Below, one piece after another: positions 18,139-25,843 of a stretch of 64,000 bases of DNA. A program made the translations under genes and the position numbers. Source of the DNA: Stenotrophomonas sp. SAU14A_NAIMI4_8 (GTDB taxonomy: Bacteria > Pseudomonadota > Gammaproteobacteria > Xanthomonadales > Xanthomonadaceae); the NCBI RefSeq assembly GCF_003086695.1, contig NZ_CP025999.1:2645680-2709679 (forward strand), written 5' to 3'. Position 1 is the stretch's first letter, and every line of letters starts with the position of its first letter. The notes under the pieces are model-generated. The model saw only the letters and a list, made by a program, of their open reading frames with translations, made no database searches and was not told the DNA's origin.

Positions 18139-20597
18139 CGGGCGTTCTTCACGTAGGTGTCGAACCAGTTCAGCATTTCCGATACCAGCTGTTCGTTCGA
18201 TTCCAGCGCGGTGTACCAGTGCGGCTCGTTGGGCAGCATGACCAGGCGGGTGGTACCACCATTGCCACGGATCGCCTGGTACAGCTTGCGCGACTGGAAC
18301 GGTTCGGTGCCCGGGTTGGCATCGTCCTCGCCGTGTACCAGCAGCAGCGGCAGCTTGATCTTGTCGGCGTAGAAGAACGGCGAGGCCTTCAGGTACACGT
18401 CCTGCGCCTGCCACACCGACCGACGCTCGTTCTGGAAGCCGAACGGGGTGAAGGTCTTGTTGTACGAGCCGCTGGTCGCCACACCGGCCTTGAACAGGTT
18501 GGTGTGGGCGATCAGGTTGGCGGTCATCAGACCGCCGTGGCTGTGGCCGGTCACACCGATACGGTTGCGGTCGACCACGCCCATGTCCACGGCCTTGTCC
18601 ACCGCCGCCTTGGCGTCGGCTTCCAGCTGCTCCAGGTAGGTGTCATAGGCAGTCTTGGGATCGCCGACGATCGGGAACGAGGCATTGTCGATGATCGCGT
18701 AACCGGCCAGCAGCATCAGCCGGTAGGGCTGCAGGCGGGTGAAGGTCTGCTGCGAACCGGACACCTGCCCGGCCTGCGCGGCATTGGCGAAGTCCGCCGG
18801 ATAGGCATACAGGATGGCCGGCACGCGCTGGCCTTCCTTGTAGCCCGGCGGGGTGTACAGGGTGAAGGACAGATCCACGCCATCGGCGCGCTTGTAGGTC
18901 ACCAGCTGCTTCTTGATCTGCCGCACTTCCGGGGTCGGGTCGGTCAGCGTGGTCAGTGCGGTGGCAGTGGAGGCGAACTGCGCCTCGCCTTCTTTCGCAG
19001 CGGCCACCGCTTCACCCTGCTGGCGCACGAAGGCATTCGGCGGGTCCATCACCGACTGGTGCCAGGTCAGGTAGCGGCCGGGCGTGTTGCTGAAACCAAG
19101 GAACTGCTCGTAGGCATCGGCATCGCTGCGGAACAGGCGCTCGCTCTTCAGCGAACCCAGGTCCAGGCGGTCCAGGAACGGGCGGTCACCCTGCGGCGAA
19201 GCCCCCTGCCCGCGCAGGAACACGAAATTGCCTTCCTGGCGCACCACGGCCGCACCGTTGGGCAGGCGCTTGAACACCAGGTTGCCCGGATCGCCGTACA
19301 GCTCATCGCTGGACATGTCCCACAGCAGGCGACCTTCCTTCTTCGGCTGGTCGACATCAACGATGCGGGTCTGCACCCAGTGCCGGTTCTCATCATTCTC
19401 GAACAGGAACGACACGGCCGGGTCGGCCGACCAGGCCAGGCCTTCGAACCGCTGCGCGGTGCGGGCGATCTCCACCGGCTTGCCGTTGAACGGCGCCTTC
19501 AGCATCAGCACACGGTCGCGGTGCGGCACAGTCACCTTCCAGTCGCCCTTGTCCAGCGCTTCGGCATAGACCAGGGTGGCCGGATCGGTGGAGCGCCAGT
19601 CAAAACCGCGCGGGCCTTCGGGCACGCCGTGCACCGGCACGCGGTCGGCCAGCGGCAGGCTGGCGATGGCGGTGCTCTTGCCACTGGTGATGTCCAGCAC
19701 CGCCACATCGTTGGCGAAGCGCTGGTAGGTGACCGCATGCGAGAACGGCGGCTTGATCGATTCGGTCAGCACGTGCACGCCATCGGGCGCCGCGCTCACG
19801 TCGTTGAAGATCGCGGCGCTGCCCACCGGGCGCACCTGGCCGCTGGCGGTGTCGACCACGGCCAGCTGCGAAGCGCCGTAGTACGCGAACAGCTTTTCAT
19901 CGTGCACGCTGGTCAGCGTATCGCGGGCCTCGTAGGTGCTGCTTTCGCCACTGCTGCCCAGCGATTCCTGTGCATCCGGGCCGGTCGGCACGCCGCCGTT
20001 GGACGGCGCGGCGCCCTGGTTGGCCGGCACCAGCTTCACCAGCAGGTTGTTGCTGCCGCCCAGCCACTGCACGGTGCTGCCGAAGATCGGGTTCAGCTGC
20101 ACGCCCGGCACCTGCTTGACCTGGCCGGTGGCGGCGTCGCCCACCCACAGCTGCACGCTGTCGGCCACCGCATTCTGGAACGCGAAATGGCGGCCGTCGG
20201 CCGACCACTGCGCGCCGCCGGCGCAGCCCTGCGGCAGCGTCACCGGGGTGGTCTTGCCGCTGGCGATCTCCACCACGCTGAAGTCGGCCACGCAGGCCGG
20301 AATGCCGTAACCACCGGGAGTGTCATGGCGGCTGCGGTTCTTCGGCTCCAGACGCACGCCGGCCAGCTTCAGGTAGGGCTGGGCCACGCGGGCGATGGAC
20401 GGATAGGTCTGTGCGGTGGTCAGCAACAGGCGCTGGCCGCTGGGGTCCACGCTGGGAACCGGCGGCGGCGGTGCCTTCAGCACCTTGAGCAGTTGTTCTG
20501 GCGGCTTTGCGTAATCGGCAAGTGCCGGGCCGGCGGCCAGCAGGCCGAAGGAAGCAACGGCGATGGCCGCTGCCAGTGACGTACGACGAATGAGCAT
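18135..20597 (-). CDS. Secreted S9 family peptidase (glutamyl endopeptidase/S9D-like)
   Basis: 820 residues from ATG 20597, with a signal peptide (about 1-27, ending ALA). A long beta-propeller region (about 50-560) precedes an alpha/beta hydrolase domain. The nucleophile is in GVTGHSHGGLMTANL; the acid is in LLVHGEDDANPGT; the histidine is in NEPHWYT. The blocks SGSYNKTFTPFGFQNE and ASPFF match the branch that includes plant chloroplast glutamyl endopeptidases rather than classical prolyl oligopeptidases. It should degrade peptides in the periplasm or outside. Its last codon abuts a SMAG repeat that supplies the stop. Confidence 0.9.
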   Translation of the reverse strand: MLIRRTSLAAAIAVASFGLLAAGPALADYAKPPEQLLKVLKAPPPPVPSVDPSGQRLLLTTAQTYPSIARVAQPYLKLAGVRLEPKNRSRHDTPGGYGIPACVADFSVVEIASGKTTPVTLPQGCAGGAQWSADGRHFAFQNAVADSVQLWVGDAATGQVKQVPGVQLNPIFGSTVQWLGGSNNLLVKLVPANQGAAPSNGGVPTGPDAQESLGSSGESSTYEARDTLTSVHDEKLFAYYGASQLAVVDTASGQVRPVGSAAIFNDVSAAPDGVHVLTESIKPPFSHAVTYQRFANDVAVLDITSGKSTAIASLPLADRVPVHGVPEGPRGFDWRSTDPATLVYAEALDKGDWKVTVPHRDRVLMLKAPFNGKPVEIARTAQRFEGLAWSADPAVSFLFENDENRHWVQTRIVDVDQPKKEGRLLWDMSSDELYGDPGNLVFKRLPNGAAVVRQEGNFVFLRGQGASPQGDRPFLDRLDLGSLKSERLFRSDADAYEQFLGFSNTPGRYLTWHQSVMDPPNAFVRQQGEAVAAAKEGEAQFASTATALTTLTDPTPEVRQIKKQLVTYKRADGVDLSFTLYTPPGYKEGQRVPAILYAYPADFANAAQAGQVSGSQQTFTRLQPYRLMLLAGYAIIDNASFPIVGDPKTAYDTYLEQLEADAKAAVDKAVDMGVVDRNRIGVTGHSHGGLMTANLIAHTNLFKAGVATSGSYNKTFTPFGFQNERRSVWQAQDVYLKASPFFYADKIKLPLLLVHGEDDANPGTEPFQSRKLYQAIRGNGGTTRLVMLPNEPHWYTALESNEQLVSEMLNWFDTYVKNAR

Positions 20598-20691
20598 CCT
20601 CAACCCCTGGGTTCGATCCGGTGCCCGTGCTATGGGCATGCACCGAATCTAGCACCCCGGCCCCGCCCGTCCATGGGCCGGAAGCAATGCA

Positions 20692-20758
20692 CGCCCGGCA
20701 TGGCCCGGCGCTACCACGGGCGTTGGCAACCTCCGGTAGCGCCGGGCCATGCCCGGCG
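20692..20758. repeat. Inverted pair of SMAG elements
   Basis: Two GTAG-headed palindromes with GCGCCGGGCCATGCCCGGCG-type stems, one on each strand (20692-20714 and 20736-20758), fill the gap between the 109-residue gene and the S9 peptidase. Confidence 0.8.
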
Positions 20759-20774
20759 AAACGGGGTCGGTGTT

Positions 20775-21104
20775 TTACTGCTGGGCGTGCAGATCCCAGG
20801 TGGTCAGGTAATCGGGGTCCACCACGATGGCGCCCCCGGTACGCAGCTGATACTCGCCCGGCTCGGCCGGCCGGTACTGGTCCAGCATCGGTGGCAGATA
20901 ATGCTCGTGGCCATCGTCCTCGTCGGCCAGCACCACGCCCTCTTCGGCGCTGATGCGCAGCACGGTACCTGAATACTGCTGCTGATCGCGCATCTGGCCA
21001 TCACCGCCATAACGGGTGATGCCGACCAATACCACCTTGCCGATCATCTGCCGCGCCTTGGCGTTGTCCAGTGGCGGCAGCATGGGAATGGATTCGTCGC
21101 TCAT
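20775..21104 (-). CDS. Conserved hypothetical protein, 109 residues
   Basis: Soluble, acidic protein with no signal or membrane segment. GKVVLVGITRYGGDG followed by QYSGTVLRISAEEGVVLADEDDG looks like a small beta-barrel, and the C-terminus ends in a VDPDYLTTWDL segment. The start at 21104 has a GGAGGTG site seven bases upstream. Transcribed toward the S9 peptidase but separated from it by SMAG repeats. Function unknown. Confidence 0.7.
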   Translation of the reverse strand: MSDESIPMLPPLDNAKARQMIGKVVLVGITRYGGDGQMRDQQQYSGTVLRISAEEGVVLADEDDGHEHYLPPMLDQYRPAEPGEYQLRTGGAIVVDPDYLTTWDLHAQQ

Positions 21105-21407
21105 CGGTGCACCTCCAAAGCCTGCAAGTACATCGTGGAAACGCTTGAAGGATGGCAGCTTGCGTACACCACGGCCATCCTGGCCGGTTCAGTCTCCCCA
21201 CGGCTCGATGCTGCCATCGGCTGCGGCAGGGGGAAGTGAAGATCGGGTCCAATGCAGGGACACGGGTACTGGCAGACAGCGGCCGTTACGTTCGGTGCCG
21301 ATGCTGCGCGACCTCCGGTAAGTTCACCCACTGCAGGAAGCACAGCTGAAGCCCCACGCATTCATACGGCCGTGGTCACTCCGACAGCAGCAGCCGACTC
21401 TGCTGGC
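21105..21407. other. Gene-poor stretch of about 300 bases
   Basis: Lies between two minus-strand genes. An 86-codon frame crosses it (21101-21361) and ends in ATGA overlap with the next gene, but its composition (Cys/Pro-rich, no recognisable fold) is not convincing. No repeat, RNA gene or clear terminator was found. Confidence 0.4.
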
Positions 21408-22022
21408 TCAGCGCAGCAACGCCCGCGACGGCCAGTCGAAAGCCCGCTCGTGCAGCGCGAAAAAGGTAGTTGGCAGCGTGATCGACAGGCACGCGAGGCC
21501 TGACTGCAGCGCCGTTGGGCTGCAGGGACGCAGGCCGTCGAAACGCGTTGCATGCAGACGCTCCTGCGGCGTGTAGGTCAGCGCATAGTCGTAGTCGTAT
21601 GACCCACCGAACGTTGATGCGGTGTAGAACATCACCGGCTGCTGCAGGCGGTGCGACAGATCGCGCAACCACATACGGAAGGTATCCGGCGCATCCAGGC
21701 CGCGCATGTCCACCTGCGTGATATAGGCCTGGAGCTGCGCGCCGACAGTTGCATCGGCCGGCGCCGCGCCTGCGTCCGGCAGCAGCCCGGTCCAGTGCAC
21801 CGCACCCGGCGTGCGCCCGGACTGACTCCCCTCCGGACTGCCCACACCGCGGAGCACCAGCAGGCCCGACTTGCCAACTTCGTGGCGATGCAAGCTCTGC
21901 GTCCAGCACGATGCAACCGGGTCCTTCACCACGTATGCCAGGTGCGCGAACGACGATGACGCAGCCCAAGCCATCGCCCGCGCTGTCGCAGCCAGATAGA
22001 TTTCGTCAACACCCCACGCCAT
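21408..22022 (-). CDS. Orphan protein of unknown function
   Basis: 204 residues if translation begins at ATG 22022; a GTG at 22058 would add 12. No signal peptide is evident. Features include a WAASSSFAHLAYVVKD segment, GLLVLRGVGSPEGS, a DMRGLDAPDTFRMWLRDLSHRL helix and a Tyr/Asp-rich SYDYDYALTYT strand. It is divergent from the secreted duplicated-domain protein, across 176 bases. It resembled no family I know; a cytoplasmic immunity-like or strain-specific protein are both possible. Confidence 0.55.
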   Translation of the reverse strand: MAWGVDEIYLAATARAMAWAASSSFAHLAYVVKDPVASCWTQSLHRHEVGKSGLLVLRGVGSPEGSQSGRTPGAVHWTGLLPDAGAAPADATVGAQLQAYITQVDMRGLDAPDTFRMWLRDLSHRLQQPVMFYTASTFGGSYDYDYALTYTPQERLHATRFDGLRPCSPTALQSGLACLSITLPTTFFALHERAFDWPSRALLR

Positions 22023-22198
22023 CGCATTGCTCCATTCCGTTGCCAACCGCGTACGCACGTCGCGACGGGGGGCTTAAACGTAAACTGCGCACACCGCATC
22101 GATCAACCATCGTCATGCAGAGAAGCAAACGATTGCTCATTGCCTCTTCAACGGCAACGCGCGATGCTCAGAAAAGCTCCCTCAGAGAGACCGGAATC

Positions 22199-23347
22199 AT
22201 GACTTTTAGACGGCAACCCGCACGCCTCTGCGCGGTGATTCTGATCATGCTCTCAAGCTTTTGCAGCCGCTATTCAGAGGCGCACGAAAGCAAGAGCCCA
22301 GCAAGGATGGCCAGCGCCACAGCGCCTACAGCGCATTCTCCACTGGCTGCTGATCAGCTGTTGAGAAGGGTTGTAGAACTTGCTGCCAGCGTTTCATCCC
22401 CGAATGAAATAGACAGAGAAACGCTTGCATCCATGCTCGGCTCGCCCGCGGAAGATCTCGGCGATGGCCGCGTTGGCTACAGCGACAGAGTCGGATCAGA
22501 CTGGACGTTCGCACTGGAGCTTTCCGGAAATGTAAGGACGGGCAAGCGCCTGGACCTCGATTTCTTTGATTCGACGCCCTCAAGGTCTGCCAGCACTGAC
22601 GCAATCTGCGCAATGGATTTTGAGCAGGCCTCCTCGGAACTTGTCCAGTCGGGATTCTCGAACGCCACCGTCCATGGCGAGCACGGGAGGCCGGTGTCTG
22701 AAGCATTTGCAAAGCCTGGAATAGATATATCCGTTGATACGATAGGAGCATCAGGCACCCAGGAAAGCAAAGGCAAGCGTTGCATTCGCGGGATGACCAT
22801 CAAGGCGAGCACCGCGCCGACAGCGCAACGTCCTGGCGCCGCGGTCGCAGCGGCCTCGGATAACCTGCCCACCACACCACTGGGCGCCGGACAGCTACTG
22901 TTGCGTCTGCTCGAACTGATCCAGACCACAACCTCCGGAAGCGACCTGACCCTCGAGCGCGTATCCGCCGCATTGCGCGAGCCCGCCCGCACCTTCGCAC
23001 CCGGTCACTTCGGTTATGGTGGCGCCCTCACTTCTGAGTGGAGCTACGGCCTGGAAGTGAAACAGGCTGGCACGCCGGACGCGCGACTGGATCTGAACTT
23101 CATCGACACCGGTCCACAGCAGAAGGCGCAGGCCACCGCCATCTGCCAGGTGGATTTCAACCGGTTCGCAACGGCGCTTCATGCGGCGGGATTTGCCCGG
23201 GAAACGGTGCGCGGCGAGCACGGCCGGACCATCTACCACCGCTTTGAGCGCGCGCAGCTGAGCATCAAGGTGGACACGGTCCCGGAACACGCTGCAGCCA
23301 ATGGCCAGGCAGTGCACGACTGCGTTCGCCTGGTGAGCGTGCAATAG
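22199..23347 (+). CDS. Secreted protein with two copies of an unknown domain
   Basis: 382 residues from ATG 22199. An N-terminal hydrophobic stretch (about 8-28) looks like a signal peptide. Residues 49-201 and 228-380 are two copies of one domain, aligned by (D/E)W(T/S)(F/Y)(A/G)LE, RLDL(D/N)F(F/I)D, AIC(A/Q)(M/V)DF, and GF-x4-TV-x-GEHGR. Each copy has two cysteines in equivalent places (137/195 and 316/375), probably disulfide-bonded in the periplasm. The first half is visibly less GC-rich than surrounding genes. An Ala/Pro/Thr-rich linker joins the copies. No known family was recognised. Confidence 0.7.
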   Translation: MTFRRQPARLCAVILIMLSSFCSRYSEAHESKSPARMASATAPTAHSPLAADQLLRRVVELAASVSSPNEIDRETLASMLGSPAEDLGDGRVGYSDRVGSDWTFALELSGNVRTGKRLDLDFFDSTPSRSASTDAICAMDFEQASSELVQSGFSNATVHGEHGRPVSEAFAKPGIDISVDTIGASGTQESKGKRCIRGMTIKASTAPTAQRPGAAVAAASDNLPTTPLGAGQLLLRLLELIQTTTSGSDLTLERVSAALREPARTFAPGHFGYGGALTSEWSYGLEVKQAGTPDARLDLNFIDTGPQQKAQATAICQVDFNRFATALHAAGFARETVRGEHGRTIYHRFERAQLSIKVDTVPEHAAANGQAVHDCVRLVSVQ

Positions 23348-23439
23348 AAGGCGGTCGGCAGCCCCTCCGAGGCTGCCGGGCACCGGCACAGCGGAAGATC
23401 CTCCGGCGCTCCCTGCGCACGCCACGCTAGAATGCGCGC

Positions 23440-24216
23440 ATGCGCACCGTCCATGCCCTCCGTTACATCACCCCTCTCCGCGAAGGGGGTTCCCTGCCCG
23501 CCGTGGTCGAGACCGACGACGACGGCATGGCCGTGCTCAAGTTCCGCGGCGCCGGCCAGGGGCCCAAGGCCCTGATTGCTGAGCTGATCGCCGGCGAAAT
23601 GGCCCGCAGCGTGGGCCTGCCGATTCCGGAACTCCTGTTCGTTGAGCTGGACAGCGAGTTCGCCCGCACCGAACCGGACCCGGAGATCCAGGACCTGATC
23701 CGCGCCAGCGAAGGCCTGAACCTGGGCCTGGACTACCTGCCCGGCGCGATCAACTACGACCCGGCCGCCATGCCGGTCGACGCCGACCTGGCCTCGCGCA
23801 TCGTCTGGTTCGATGCCTTCACCAGCAACGTGGACCGCACCACGCGCAACCCCAACCTGATGGTCTGGCATCGCAAGCTGTACCTGATCGACCACGGTGC
23901 GGCGATGTACTTCCATCACGACTGGGACAACGCCGCCGATGCCTGCGAGAAGCCCTTCACGCTGATCCGCGACCACGTGCTGCTGTCCTTCGCCAGCCGC
24001 ATCGCCGAGGTGGATGCCGAACTGGCCGCGCGCCTTCCCGATGCGGAAATCGAGCGCATCGTCGGCCTGGTACCGGACAGCTGGCTGGTCAACGAGCCGG
24101 CCTTCGACAGCCCGCAGGCCTACCGCCAGGGCTATATCAACTATCTCAAGCACCGCCTGAAGGTACGTGCCGTGTTCGTGCAGGAGGCCATCCGTGCCCA
24201 CGCTGCACACGTATGA
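23440..24216 (+). CDS. HipA-like kinase-fold protein
   Basis: 258 residues, matching the HipA-like domain family (HipA_2) rather than full HipA toxins. Kinase-fold landmarks: LPAVVETDDDGMAVLKFRGAGQG (glycine loop and the lysine strand), ALIAELIAGEMARSVGLPIPE, IVWFDAFTSNVDRTTRNPN, where the Asp-Asn region resembles the catalytic loop, and LYLIDHGAAMYFHHDW as the metal-binding Asp. It lacks the HipA N-terminal subdomain and has no hipB. Its 3' end overlaps a DUF3037 gene, a common pairing. Phosphorylation activity is inferred from the fold only. Confidence 0.85.
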   Translation: MRTVHALRYITPLREGGSLPAVVETDDDGMAVLKFRGAGQGPKALIAELIAGEMARSVGLPIPELLFVELDSEFARTEPDPEIQDLIRASEGLNLGLDYLPGAINYDPAAMPVDADLASRIVWFDAFTSNVDRTTRNPNLMVWHRKLYLIDHGAAMYFHHDWDNAADACEKPFTLIRDHVLLSFASRIAEVDAELAARLPDAEIERIVGLVPDSWLVNEPAFDSPQAYRQGYINYLKHRLKVRAVFVQEAIRAHAAHV

Positions 24217-24589
24217 CTATGCGGTCATCCGCGTGGTACCGCGGGTGGAACGCGAAGAATTCATCAACGTCGGGGTGATCGTCTCCTGCCCTGGCGCTCG
24301 CCATCTGGAAGCGGCCATTGAGATCGACCCGGCGCGCATGCACGCGTTCGCGCCCGCACTCGACCAGGACGCGCTGCAGCCCTGGCTGGATGCAATCGTG
24401 GCGATCTGCCGCGGCGACGCCAACGCGGGCCCGATCGCGCAGTTGCCCGCGCGCGCGCGTTTCCATTTCCTCACCGCCAAGCGCAGCTCCATCGTGCAGA
24501 TGTCCAGCACGCACGTGGGCCGCAGCGCCGATCCGGCCGGCGTGGTGGAACACCTGATGAACAGGATGGTGCGGGTGCCGCTGCGCTGA
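24194..24589 (+). CDS. DUF3037 family protein
   Basis: 131 residues. Starts at GTG 24194, chosen because AGGAGG lies six bases upstream inside the preceding gene; the two genes overlap by 23 bases. The opening TYDYAVIRVVPRVEREEFINVGVIVSC is the DUF3037 hallmark, and an RFHFLTAKRSSIVQMSSTHVG block follows. Function is unknown; coupling to the HipA-like kinase gene suggests a partner, substrate or regulator. Confidence 0.88.
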   Translation: MPTLHTYDYAVIRVVPRVEREEFINVGVIVSCPGARHLEAAIEIDPARMHAFAPALDQDALQPWLDAIVAICRGDANAGPIAQLPARARFHFLTAKRSSIVQMSSTHVGRSADPAGVVEHLMNRMVRVPLR

Positions 24590-24691
24590 GCGTGCGAGCG
24601 GGCGCCGCGCGTGAACGCGCCCGACACACCTGCGCGGTACAGTGAAACGGCTCTGCGAGACACCCGCCCGCCTTCCGCACAGGAGACTGAC

Positions 24692-25843
24692 GTGACCTCA
24701 CGACGCCGCTTCCTTTCCCTGGCCGCCGCTGCGGCCGCTCTTTCGGCCACCGCACCGCTGTTCGCGCAATCGCCTGCGCCGGGCAGCGTACTGCCGACCC
24801 GCGGCACCCCGCGCCCTGGGGCCACATTGGCCCGCAACCCGCCGCAGGCAGGTGGTCGCTATCGCCCGCAGACCCGCCTGGGACTGGGCGGGGCGCCGCT
24901 GGGCGGCAGCCTGGCGCCCACCACCGATGCGGCCGCACAAGCCACCATGGCCGCCGCGTGGGCGGCCGGCATCCGCACGTTTGATACATCGCCGTGGTAC
25001 GGGCTGGGCCTGAGCGAACGGCGCATGGGCCGCGAACTGCACACCCACGCGCTGGACCAGTACACCCTGTCCAGCAAGACCGGGCGCCTGCTGACCGGCA
25101 CCGCCGGACCGTTGCAGAAGACCAACTGGCACGACCCGGCCCCGTTCCGCTACGCCTATGATTACTCCGCGGCCGGCACCCGGCGCTCGGTGGAAGACAG
25201 CCTGAACCGGCTGGGCGTGGCGCAGCTGGATATCGTGCTGATCCATGATCTTTCGCCCGAGAACACCGACCTGGGCATGCCCTGGGAACAACGCTTCACC
25301 GAGGCCCTGAAAGGCGCCATGCCGGAGCTGACGCGCATGCGCGAGGAAGGGCTGATCAAGGCCTGGGGCTTCGGCGTGAATCGCCCCCAGCCCGCGTTGC
25401 GCGCAGTGGCAGAAGCCGATCCGGACATCATGCTGCTGGCCTGCCAGTACTCGCTGCTGGACCACGAAGCCACCCTGCACGACACCTTCCCGAAGCTGGC
25501 CGAGAAAGGCGTGTCGGTGATGGTCGGCTCACCCCTGCTGGCCGGCTATCTGACCGGCCGCGAGCGCTACCTGTACGGCAGTCCGATTCCCGAGTGGGCA
25601 CCGGCCAAACGTGCACGCATCGCCGCCATCTGCGAACGCCACGGCATCGACCTGCGCACCGCGGCCCTGCAGTTCGCCGATGCCCCCGAGGTGGTGTCCT
25701 CGATCATTCCCGGTGCGCGCAGCGCCGAGCAGGTACAAGCGAACGTGGCCTCGATGGCCATCGCCATTCCCGCCGATTTCTGGGCCGAGCTGAAGCAGGA
25801 AAAACTGATTGCCGCCGATGCGCCGGTTCCTGGCAAGCGTTGA
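24692..25843 (+). CDS. Aldo/keto reductase with a twin-arginine signal
   Basis: 383 residues from GTG 24692, which has AGGAG six bases upstream. Residues 1-27 read as a Tat signal (SRRRFLSLAAAAAAL, then LFA). The TIM-barrel body matches D-threo-aldose 1-dehydrogenase-type enzymes: GLGGAPLGG, IRTFDTSPWYGLGLSERRMG with catalytic Asp and Tyr, DIVLIHDL with the histidine, and EGLIKAWGFGVN. These enzymes use NAD(P), normally cytosolic, so a folded, cofactor-loaded export is implied if the signal works. It stands alone between the DUF3037 gene and a convergent hydrolase. Confidence 0.88.
   Translation: MTSRRRFLSLAAAAAALSATAPLFAQSPAPGSVLPTRGTPRPGATLARNPPQAGGRYRPQTRLGLGGAPLGGSLAPTTDAAAQATMAAAWAAGIRTFDTSPWYGLGLSERRMGRELHTHALDQYTLSSKTGRLLTGTAGPLQKTNWHDPAPFRYAYDYSAAGTRRSVEDSLNRLGVAQLDIVLIHDLSPENTDLGMPWEQRFTEALKGAMPELTRMREEGLIKAWGFGVNRPQPALRAVAEADPDIMLLACQYSLLDHEATLHDTFPKLAEKGVSVMVGSPLLAGYLTGRERYLYGSPIPEWAPAKRARIAAICERHGIDLRTAALQFADAPEVVSSIIPGARSAEQVQANVASMAIAIPADFWAELKQEKLIAADAPVPGKR

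Noticed and set aside
17862..20579. 905-codon plus-strand frame
   Set aside because: Complementary to the S9 peptidase gene; high GC leaves antisense frames open. Its translation is His/Gln/Arg/Val-rich with no fold motifs.
20598..20660. tRNA-like GGGTTCGATCC upstream of the S9 peptidase
   Set aside because: The flanks do not pair into a T-arm and no acceptor, D or anticodon stem can be drawn.
21101..21361. 86-codon minus-strand frame ending in ATGA overlap with the 109-residue gene
   Set aside because: The overlap is suggestive, but composition is poor and no ribosome binding site or motif supports it.
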